Below, one piece after another: positions 45,582 through 53,031 of a stretch of DNA of 64,000 nucleotides. Numbering within the stretch: position 1 is the first letter of the stretch; every line of letters starts with the position of its first letter. Source of the DNA: Clostridiales bacterium (GTDB taxonomy: Bacteria > Bacillota > Clostridia > Lachnospirales > Lachnospiraceae); the NCBI GenBank assembly GCA_022770525.1, contig JALEHN010000039.1, positions 1 to 64,000 of the forward strand, given 5' to 3'. The notes beneath the pieces are model-generated. The model made no database searches. It saw only the letters and a program-made list of their open reading frames with translations, and had not been told where the DNA came from. A program made the position numbers and the translations under genes.

Positions 45582-46388
45582 ATGGAAAACGGGAGACGGC
45601 GGAAAAAGAAAAAAAAGAGAATTATAAACATGATCATGAATATTGTTCTTGTTGTTTCTATTATTTGCTTTGTAGGCAGCGGTGCTTATCTTTTTAAGTA
45701 TTTTTACACAACGTATAAAGCTGAAAAAAATGTTGACGCACTGGCAGAAAAAATCCAGGTCACAGCAGAAACTGTTATAGAAACCGATGCATCTGGGGAA
45801 ACTGAGGTTATTGAAGGGCGATATCTGGAACTGTACCGGGAGAACAGTGATTTTGTCGGCTGGATATCCATTGACGGGACGTCGCTGAATTACCCGGTCA
45901 TGTATACGCCGGAGGATAATGAATACTATCTGCACAGAAATTTTGAGAAAGAGTATGAGTACAGCGGGCTGCCGTTTATTGATGCAAGGTGCACTGTGAA
46001 AGAACCGTCGCAGAATATTATTATTTACGGACATCATATGAATACGGATACGATGTTTACATCACTGCATGAATATAAAGAAAAATCATTTTTTGAAAAG
46101 CATCCGCTGATTCAATTTGACACAATTTATGGCCAAGGCATGTATCAGATCTGTTTTGTCATTCTTTCAAAAGCTTATGCGGAAGGGGAGGAAGGTTTCA
46201 GATATTATGACTTTATTCAATGCGAAAATGAGGAAGCCTTTCATCAGACCATTTCTGAACTGAAAAAGCTTTCCGTTTATGATACCGGGGTTGATGTTTC
46301 TATGGAGGACAGGCTGATTACCCTGTCCACATGTGAGTATTCACAGGAAAACGGACGAATGGCTGTCATAGCGAAAAAAATTCAATAA
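45582..46388 (+). CDS. srtB: Class B sortase
   Basis: The 268-residue transpeptidase has a basic N-terminus, one membrane anchor (about 13-38) and a sortase domain. Catalytic His lies in IIYGHHM (about 151), Cys251 in TLSTCEYS, and Arg in the final NGRMAVIAKK. SrtB enzymes attach one or a few surface proteins to peptidoglycan; no substrate with a sorting signal is encoded nearby. ATG 45582 follows GGAGAAAGGAG. Confidence 0.92.
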   Translation: MENGRRRKKKKKRIINMIMNIVLVVSIICFVGSGAYLFKYFYTTYKAEKNVDALAEKIQVTAETVIETDASGETEVIEGRYLELYRENSDFVGWISIDGTSLNYPVMYTPEDNEYYLHRNFEKEYEYSGLPFIDARCTVKEPSQNIIIYGHHMNTDTMFTSLHEYKEKSFFEKHPLIQFDTIYGQGMYQICFVILSKAYAEGEEGFRYYDFIQCENEEAFHQTISELKKLSVYDTGVDVSMEDRLITLSTCEYSQENGRMAVIAKKIQ

Positions 46389-46522
46389 AAATTTTAAATT
46401 TCTATAGTCATTTTGAATAAAGTATGCTACAATGAATTTGGATTTGGGGAAAATTAACAATATTGTTATTTATTTATCAAGAAAATTTGTAGAATACCAC
46501 GAAATTTAAGGAGGATTATTGA

Positions 46523-47722
46523 ATGAATGTATTGGTTATCAACTGCGGAAGCTCATCTTTGAAGTTTCAGCTGATTAATTCGGAGACGGAAGACGTTTTA
46601 GCAAAGGGACTTTGTGAAAGAATTGGCATTGGCGGAAGCAGAATTGTTTACAAACCTACCGGTAAGGAGAAACAGGTGATTGAATCTCCGATGCCGAATC
46701 ACACAAATGCTGTCAGCCTCGTTCTTGAGTGCCTGACACATGAGACATACGGTGTGATTAAATCTCTTGATGAGATCGGCGCTGTTGGTCACAGAGCTGT
46801 CCATGGCGGCGAAAAGTTTTCAAAAGCGGTATTGATTACAAAAGAAGTCCGTAAGATCATGGAAGGTACGATTGAACTGGCACCGCTGCATGTTCCGGCA
46901 AACCTGATCGGTATTGACGTATGCAGCCAGCTGATGCCGGAAACACCGATGGTTGCGGTATTTGATACAGCTTTCCATCAGACGATGCCACAGAAGGCAT
47001 TCTTATATGGTGTACCTTATAAATATTATACAGATTATCAGATTCGCCGTTATGGCTTCCACGGCACAAGCCACAGCTATGTTTCAAAGAGAACAGCTGA
47101 AATTCTCGGTGTGCCTAAGGAAAACTTAAAGACGATTGTATGTCACCTGGGTAATGGTGCCAGCGTATGTGCTGTTGACGGCGGCAAATCTGTAGATACA
47201 AGTATGGGCTTCACACCGATTACAGGACTTGTGATGGGTACACGTTGCGGTGATATAGACCCAGAGATTATTGAGTATGTCGCTGCCAAGGAGGGTACGA
47301 CAGCGCATTCCGTTATGGAAGTTCTCAATAAAAAGTCAGGTATTTACGGATTGACAGACGGTATTGTGGATTTCAGAGATTTAAGAGCCGGATGTGACCG
47401 CGGAGACGAGGCATGCTTAAGAGCAATGGAAATTTTTGTTTATAATGTGGCAACAAGAGTCGGAGCTTATGCGGCAGCCATGAACGGTGTTGATGCCATT
47501 GCCTTTACAGCAGGTATCGGTGAAAATGCGCCTACAGTTCGAAAAGCTGTTTGTGAATATCTGGGATACCTTGGTGTTAAGATTGATGATGCGGCCAATG
47601 ATGCCGGTGAAGATGATTCCATTATTACAACACCGGATTCAAAGACAAAAGTGCTTGTTGTACCGACAAATGAAGAACTGATGATTGCAAGAGAAACTGT
47701 TGAAGTTGTAAAAAGCTTATAA
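46523..47722 (+). CDS. ackA: Acetate kinase
   Basis: The 399-residue enzyme makes ATP from acetyl phosphate at the end of acetogenic fermentation. It has the N-terminal VLVINCGSSSLKFQL, FDTAFHQTMP, RRYGFHGTSH, HLGNGASVCAVDGGKSVDTSMGF and FTAGIGEN. Start ATG 46523 follows TAAGGAGG. Phosphotransacetylase, its usual partner, is not adjacent. Confidence 0.97.
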   Translation: MNVLVINCGSSSLKFQLINSETEDVLAKGLCERIGIGGSRIVYKPTGKEKQVIESPMPNHTNAVSLVLECLTHETYGVIKSLDEIGAVGHRAVHGGEKFSKAVLITKEVRKIMEGTIELAPLHVPANLIGIDVCSQLMPETPMVAVFDTAFHQTMPQKAFLYGVPYKYYTDYQIRRYGFHGTSHSYVSKRTAEILGVPKENLKTIVCHLGNGASVCAVDGGKSVDTSMGFTPITGLVMGTRCGDIDPEIIEYVAAKEGTTAHSVMEVLNKKSGIYGLTDGIVDFRDLRAGCDRGDEACLRAMEIFVYNVATRVGAYAAAMNGVDAIAFTAGIGENAPTVRKAVCEYLGYLGVKIDDAANDAGEDDSIITTPDSKTKVLVVPTNEELMIARETVEVVKSL

Positions 47723-47729
47723 GTCATAA

Positions 47730-47767
47730 AAAAATCAGAGACCATGTCATACGGGTCTCTGATTTTT
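47730..47767. terminator. Bidirectional terminator between ackA and the GIY-YIG gene
   Basis: A perfect 14-base stem AAAAATCAGAGACC/GGTCTCTGATTTTT (47730-47743 with 47754-47767) serves both converging genes and overlaps the 3' end of the minus-strand gene. Confidence 0.9.
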
Positions 47768-48007
47768 ACTGCTTGCAATCAGTTGAAGCTTTTTGCTGCG
47801 CGGCATTTTTTTGATCATATATTCACGCCGCATGGCATCTTCTTTTGTGTCGAAGCTTTCAAAATAGACAAGGGTGACCGGACGCCGTGTCCGTGTGTAT
47901 TTGGCACCGCGGCCGCAGTTATGGGCTGCGATTCTTTCTTCAAGATGGTTGGTCCAGCCTGTGTATAATGTATGGTCGGCACATTCCACGATATATGTGT
48001 AGTTCAA
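47747..48007 (-). CDS. GIY-YIG nuclease-domain protein (UPF0213/YhbQ-like)
   Basis: The 86-residue single-domain protein starts MNYTYIVECADHTLYTGWTN, the GIY-YIG motif in the form found in the YhbQ family, with the Arg and Glu-containing stretch YTRTRRPVTLVYFESF. Members show structure-selective nuclease activity; the cellular role is unclear. The start is TTG 48007 with AGGAAGTG upstream. Confidence 0.88.
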   Translation of the reverse strand: MNYTYIVECADHTLYTGWTNHLEERIAAHNCGRGAKYTRTRRPVTLVYFESFDTKEDAMRREYMIKKMPRSKKLQLIASSKNQRPV

Positions 48008-48044
48008 GGGGATTCACTTCCTATGTAGGTTTGGACTGTCAACG

Positions 48045-48128
48045 ACCCGCGACCTGAAGGTCATGGGCCTGTAACAGCCCGGATTTTAATCCATAGTAAC
48101 ACATCGGGGGACGTTCTGTAAAGAACCT
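48045..48128. other. Cluster of four hairpins, possible structured RNA or repeat element
   Basis: Consecutive inverted repeats occupy a compact stretch: GACC-TGAA-GGTC enclosed by CCC/GGG, then GGGC...GCCC, then GGATT-TT-AATCC, then GGGGGA-GTTCT with a GTAA loop and one C-C mismatch (48105-48132). The GNRA-type loop favours a plus-strand RNA. I recognise no known family. A second AT-rich palindrome lies at 48197-48221, and a 24-bp degenerate tandem repeat at 48143-48190. Confidence 0.5.
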
Positions 48129-48280
48129 CCCCCATTTATATAAAGCAGCCGGTGAACAATGGTATTTAGCGGCCGGTGACCGCTGTAAATATTACGGTTG
48201 CATATTTTTAAAATATGTAACGCGCATTGATTGATCCGGCTACTTTATACTATTCAAAAGTGTTGAAGGTGTGCGTCATG

Positions 48281-49090
48281 TTACTGTAAAAATAATTTAG
48301 GGTCTGTCGGTATTTCGTCCTTCGTCAGTTCGAAGTAAAGATGGCTGCCTTCTTCCGTATAGTATCGTGTGGGAGCGGCAACATGACCGATGAGATTTCC
48401 GGCAGCAATATATTCACCTTCGGATACGGCAATATCTTTTAACTGGCCATAGACTGCTCTGAAATCATTGCCCATGTTAACCGTGACCATCTGTCCATGT
48501 TCGCTGTCGCCGCGGATACTTTCTACTGTGCCGCTGTAAGAACACCGGACTTCACTGTTAATATCGGCACCGATTAAAATACCCGGGTTGCATTTATACT
48601 GATCCAGTGTTTTGTAGTAAGTTGTTGTGTTCATACTGTAATCCATGAGAATCGTTCCTGACAGCGGCCATGCAAGTGTCTGACTTTCATCAAAAGCGTT
48701 GTCTGCGGCAGCAGCGTTTGCGGCCTGACTTTGTGTATCCGGATCCGTGTCTGAAACGGTATTTGATGAAGTTTCACTGTCATCAGAGCCAGTTTCCAAA
48801 GCCTTGCTTTCTTCAATCTGTGTAACAATATCCTGAATTTCATCGGCATTGTAGCCGTCGATATCATCGGAGCCTGAATTGGCGGCAACTTCATCCTGAC
48901 TGTATTCTTCTGTATTTTCCGCGTATTCTTCGGTTTGGGCATCTGTAAACCCGGCAGCATTTTCGGCATCATCCTTTGGGGAAGTTTTTGTACTGATGAT
49001 ACCGATGGCGGCTGCCAAAGCGACGATACACAATGCTGCAAGAATGTAATATCCATTTTTTTTGAATAAATCTGTAAATTTCTGTTTCAA
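48281..49090 (-). CDS. SpoIIQ-like protein (degenerate M23/LytM domain)
   Basis: The 269-residue protein has an N-terminal membrane anchor, an acidic Ser/Asp/Glu-rich linker (about 45-130) and a C-terminal LytM domain. The domain lacks the usual metal ligands: the HxGxD position reads NPGILIGAD and the HxH position reads HLYFE. It is therefore probably a structural SpoIIQ-type protein acting in engulfment and the mother cell-forespore channel. TTG 49090 sits six bases after AGAGGTG; an upstream GTG lies inside that site. It is paired with SpoIID. Confidence 0.82.
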   Translation of the reverse strand: MKQKFTDLFKKNGYYILAALCIVALAAAIGIISTKTSPKDDAENAAGFTDAQTEEYAENTEEYSQDEVAANSGSDDIDGYNADEIQDIVTQIEESKALETGSDDSETSSNTVSDTDPDTQSQAANAAAADNAFDESQTLAWPLSGTILMDYSMNTTTYYKTLDQYKCNPGILIGADINSEVRCSYSGTVESIRGDSEHGQMVTVNMGNDFRAVYGQLKDIAVSEGEYIAAGNLIGHVAAPTRYYTEEGSHLYFELTKDEIPTDPKLFLQ

Positions 49091-49180
49091 CGTTATCACC
49101 TCTGGTCATAGTGTGTCCGGAAGTCATCGTGTTTATACATGAAATTCATGTAACTGTTCAGGTAATTGCTCAGGATATAT

Positions 49181-50113
49181 TTACCGGACATTCGTACCGG
49201 GATAATAATATGAAAGAATCTCCGTATAGGTTTTACCTTCTTTAGCCATGGCGGCAGCGCCTGCCTGGCTTAATCCGACGCCGTGACCGCTGCCGTGAAC
49301 AGTAAAGGTAAGGTCTGTTTCAGTGACAGTGACCGTAAAGTCTGATGAGGGAAGATGAAGCAGATAGCGCATATCATCGCCGGACAGGGAGATATTGCCT
49401 GCCTGAATGGTCTTTACATAGCCGCCGCTGTCTCTGTCAATAATCTGTACAGATGAGGTCAGGCTTATGGGGGAAGCATAAAAATTCCTGTCATATTTCT
49501 GCATCGTGCCGATAAATACATCAGGTGTTATGGTGATGATGTTTTCGTAGGAAGGATCGGTTTTGTCGGCAGCACTTTCTACGGATATCAGGTAGGGGAG
49601 GGCAGTGCCGAAAACTTCTTCCATATTTCGTGTGCGGCCGCTGCTGCACCTGAAATAAAGCGGTAATGCCAGACGGTCTTCATAATAAAGCGCTTCACCG
49701 CCTGTTTGGGTGACGGCTTCCTGAAGCTGTATGCAGACATTATTAAAGTTTTCCTTTTCTCCGGATTTAATGGTGCCCGGTGGTATGTATGTCATATTGA
49801 CTTCGCTGGCATCCATTGATTTGCGGGTGCCGAGGGTGTTTAAAAGTATCGTTCTTAAGATGACAGACTGGACTTTCATCATTTCCGTATCAGAACCGCG
49901 CGGCAGTGCCGCGTAAACGCAATACATCAGAAATTGTTCCATATCCATCCGGGTGCTTTGGTTTCCTTCGTTAATAAAAATGTCGATGCCGCTGTGAAAC
50001 AGGTCATCTGCGGTGGATACTGTCTTTCCTGACAGGATACTTTTGGATAAAATGAGTGGAAGAATCAGACTTATGAGACACATGAACAATGCGGTGGATA
50101 AGAATTTTTTCAC
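49181..50113 (-). CDS. spoIID: Stage II sporulation protein D
   Basis: The 310-residue membrane-anchored protein matches SpoIID along its length: MDMEQFLMYCVYAALP, VQSVILRT, an RCSSGRT segment, ALPYLISVES, GDDMRYLL and the C-terminal GSGHGVGLSQAGA. SpoIID is a lytic transglycosylase of forespore engulfment. Here the position of its catalytic Glu (normally in a VVASEMP-type motif) is Ala69. GTG 50113 follows GGGTGA. It lies next to the SpoIIQ-like gene. Confidence 0.85.
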   Translation of the reverse strand: MKKFLSTALFMCLISLILPLILSKSILSGKTVSTADDLFHSGIDIFINEGNQSTRMDMEQFLMYCVYAALPRGSDTEMMKVQSVILRTILLNTLGTRKSMDASEVNMTYIPPGTIKSGEKENFNNVCIQLQEAVTQTGGEALYYEDRLALPLYFRCSSGRTRNMEEVFGTALPYLISVESAADKTDPSYENIITITPDVFIGTMQKYDRNFYASPISLTSSVQIIDRDSGGYVKTIQAGNISLSGDDMRYLLHLPSSDFTVTVTETDLTFTVHGSGHGVGLSQAGAAAMAKEGKTYTEILSYYYPGTNVR

Positions 50114-50222
50114 AAAAATCACCCGGATAGCGGCCTTTTTATAATATATGCCAAAATCCGGGCGGGTATGAAGTCCGTATCAATGATCGGCGCCATTTAA
50201 AAAACGGTTCATCTTTCAGATA

Positions 50223-50316
50223 TAAATGCAGCAAATTTTGATGACTTATGACGATGAAATCGGAAAGCGTCATATGAAGCATACGTAAATGCAGGCAAAT
50301 TTTGATTACCTGTGAC
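50223..50316. repeat. Stop-codon-spanning direct repeat, period 63-64 bp
   Basis: Copies of 30-31 bases at 50223-50252 and 50286-50316 share TAAATGCAG and CAAATTTTGAT. On the minus strand the second copy contains the stop codon of the PucR-type gene ending at 50306. Confidence 0.75.
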
Positions 50317-51541
50317 CGGATGATAAGCAGTCATCGATTTTTAAACCGAGATAAACTGAAAATAAGTGGTCGTTTTGTTCAAAATCGATGCCGGTCATGA
50401 GACGTATACGGTCAAGGATTCTGTATACGGAACTTTTGCTGAGGCCTGTCTGAGCGGCAGTAAGACCGGCATTTTTTCCGTTTTCAACATAGGTTTTCAG
50501 AACATGCCTGTAGTTTGTGCTGTGGGTATTGTCGTAGTTTTCAAGTCGTTTAATTTCCGGAAGCTTGTAGTACATGCAGTGTTTAACAATTGTGTTTTTA
50601 ACAAAATCCGGAAATACGACATAATCATAAGGTATTAAAGCGGCAGACGCTCTTTGTTTGGCACAGGACAGCGCAAGCTTTGCCTGACGGTAGCCTCCCG
50701 GAATATCTGAAATCTGGCGGCAGGAAAAGCTTATGCCGCCGCAGAGACCGTTTTTATGCATATATGAAAGAAGTGTCTTTTTTTCCCCGGAATCGGTCAT
50801 CAGATTTTTGATTGAACCTTGTTTTAGCAATACAATGTTTTCATTGTCGTATGTACTGAGGCCTGAACCTGTCAAAAGGAGCAGCTGATTTTTGATATCG
50901 GCGCCCGGCATATTGGCTTTGGAAAAACCGATCATACTAAATGCCAGTATATAAAAATCGGTCTGCTTATTAATACCCAGACGTATCACGGCATCGGCGT
51001 TGCTGCTGATGGCGTCGGTTTTGTGGTTCAGAATATCGGCAAAAAGTGATTCCGGAGCCGCCGGCGGCGTGGCCAGCAGTGAAGAATGTCTTGTCAGTGC
51101 ACATTCAATCGTTTCCCTGATAAGAATCGCAAGCGGTTCAATGTCAGGCTGGTACAGCCGGTTATAGAATAATATACTCATGTAGCCCACAACTTTACCG
51201 TGTAGTGAAAGCTTTGTAAGCAGGGTTTTGTAGCCGCCGTACTGTTCATCAGTTACAATCGGTTTATTGCTGTAATAAGCGGCTTCATTGTATTTGATGA
51301 ATTCTTTATCCGTGGAAAAGTCCGGTGAAATAACCCCGGGTTTTGCCATCGGTACGTTGGCGGGCATATTTTTTGACGTATATAAAACAGTCAGCCGGGC
51401 ATTGCCGACAGCTACCGGATTTCCTGTGAGTTTAGAAGCAAGCTCTACAAGGTCTTCCATTCCCCGGTCATCAAGCAGCGCATCTAAAAGCTGCCGGCTG
51501 CAGTATTCAAGATAGTTCTTGTTAAATTCAGGCAGATACAT
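50306..51541 (-). CDS. PucR/CdaR-type transcriptional regulator 1
   Basis: The 411-residue protein has a GAF-like sensing region (about 25-150), a central domain and a C-terminal PucR helix-turn-helix (about 345-400, TAAQTGLSKSSVYRILDRIRLMTGIDF). Relatives activate purine, sugar-acid or amino-acid catabolism on sensing a metabolite. It follows a paralogous gene by 24 bases. No catabolic target is adjacent. ATG 51541 has an excellent GGAGG site. Confidence 0.82.
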   Translation of the reverse strand: MYLPEFNKNYLEYCSRQLLDALLDDRGMEDLVELASKLTGNPVAVGNARLTVLYTSKNMPANVPMAKPGVISPDFSTDKEFIKYNEAAYYSNKPIVTDEQYGGYKTLLTKLSLHGKVVGYMSILFYNRLYQPDIEPLAILIRETIECALTRHSSLLATPPAAPESLFADILNHKTDAISSNADAVIRLGINKQTDFYILAFSMIGFSKANMPGADIKNQLLLLTGSGLSTYDNENIVLLKQGSIKNLMTDSGEKKTLLSYMHKNGLCGGISFSCRQISDIPGGYRQAKLALSCAKQRASAALIPYDYVVFPDFVKNTIVKHCMYYKLPEIKRLENYDNTHSTNYRHVLKTYVENGKNAGLTAAQTGLSKSSVYRILDRIRLMTGIDFEQNDHLFSVYLGLKIDDCLSSGHR

Positions 51542-51565
51542 AGGCGCCTCCGTAAAAATATCATT

Positions 51566-52852
51566 TTAGAAAATATGGCCGTTTAACTTCATGAGTTTAA
51601 AGGATAAGTATAACAGCAGAAATTCATCATGATCTTCCAGTGAAAAGTCGATCAAGGCCTGTATTTTTTTCAGCCTGTACTTCATTGTATTATAATGGAT
51701 ATTCATCTCCTGGGCGGCATTTTTCTGATTTCTGAAGTTAATGATATAGTAATACAGCGTTTTCGTATATTCTGTTTTATGGCGTGCATCTTCTGTCATA
51801 AGCTGTCCGATGCACGGATGACAGAAATCCTTCGGGTTTTTGACATAGGAGAGGGCATGGTAAGGAAGGTAGTCCTGATAGAAATAAAGATTATCGGAAT
51901 AATCAACGGCAAGACCTTCATCCAGTGCCTGCAGTGTCTGAATATATGCCTGATGGATCTCATAAATATGCTCAAAAGGAAAACTTACGGCCGCAGTCAG
52001 ACTGTATTTTGCCAGAAATTCAGAAAGACCACAAGAAGCTGCCCATGTTCGATCCGGTATGATGCCGCAAAGCAAAACAACAAGACGGTTATTGTGGATG
52101 ACGTAAACGAAATTAGATAGTATACCGTTAAGCTTTCGGACGGCTGCATCAAAAACCGGTTTGTTTGTAATATTTTGTGAATTACAAACAGTCATCAGGA
52201 AAAAATCAGCTGCAGGTTTTAATCCGACAATTTTGCAGCGTTCAGCAACAGCCAGTCTTGAAACCGGTTTGCTTTCAAGCAGGTCAGACAAAAGAAGCTC
52301 CTTCGGGTTACGGCTGTCTGTGCGCATGGAATGGCCAAGTAATAACATGAGCGTCCGGCAAATGGTATTCAGTTGATCAATTTCAGAGCTTTTCAGTCTG
52401 TCAAAAGGTACGTGGACAGCAAGACAGGCACAGGCTTTGCCTCCGGTTTTCAGTGAACAGACTGTCAATGAAAAGTTCCGGACACGGCAGTTTTTCATGG
52501 GTATCCATCCGGGCTTATTGACGGATTCCTTATAACATTGATCATCTGATTCAGAAAAAATGGCCTGACAGGTGTTTAAATCAATGCATCCTCTGCTGCA
52601 AAATGACTGCCATACATGTTCTTCTGTATTCAAAGACATACCGGTCATACTTTTCCTGTTCTGATGGTTTCGGCCTTTTGAGGCGGCAGACAAAACCGGC
52701 GGAAGGGCAAAACCCAGTATTTTACCTGTGCAGTCGATTAAATACAGCGAATGACCAAACTCAGTAGCACCTGTTTTAAGAACAGCTTCTAATGGTGAGG
52801 CGCTGCTTAAATTTTGTAAAAGTCTGGAAGAAAGTCCCGTACATTCGGACAC
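51566..52852 (-). CDS. PucR/CdaR-type transcriptional regulator 2
   Basis: The 428-residue paralogue of the next gene has the same layout. Its C-terminal HTH reads NAAQEMNIHYNTMKYRLKKIQALIDFSLED, and its N-terminal region resembles a sensor domain with several Cys residues (CSRGCIDLNTCQ). The two genes form an operon read from about 52.9 kb. GTG 52852 follows GGAGGTG. The inducer is unknown. Confidence 0.82.
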   Translation of the reverse strand: MSECTGLSSRLLQNLSSASPLEAVLKTGATEFGHSLYLIDCTGKILGFALPPVLSAASKGRNHQNRKSMTGMSLNTEEHVWQSFCSRGCIDLNTCQAIFSESDDQCYKESVNKPGWIPMKNCRVRNFSLTVCSLKTGGKACACLAVHVPFDRLKSSEIDQLNTICRTLMLLLGHSMRTDSRNPKELLLSDLLESKPVSRLAVAERCKIVGLKPAADFFLMTVCNSQNITNKPVFDAAVRKLNGILSNFVYVIHNNRLVVLLCGIIPDRTWAASCGLSEFLAKYSLTAAVSFPFEHIYEIHQAYIQTLQALDEGLAVDYSDNLYFYQDYLPYHALSYVKNPKDFCHPCIGQLMTEDARHKTEYTKTLYYYIINFRNQKNAAQEMNIHYNTMKYRLKKIQALIDFSLEDHDEFLLLYLSFKLMKLNGHIF

Positions 52853-53031
52853 AAAAACACCTCCGTTTACTGTAAGTTCTGCATAGCCGCAGCAGAACTG
52901 TACGTCCGGTTATCGATCAGATAGAAATAACTGTGGCTATTATAACATACCTTGTCCGTTTTTGACAGTATACAACTTGAAGTTGACTTTATTTTTTGGT
53001 ATACTTGTTGGAAAACAGGGAGGTCATGTCG

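Noticed and set aside
52962-53005. Standard -35/-10 promoter before the radical SAM gene
   Set aside because: TTGACA (52962) and TTGACT (52983) are wrongly spaced from TATACT (53000); only an extended -10 element is supportable.
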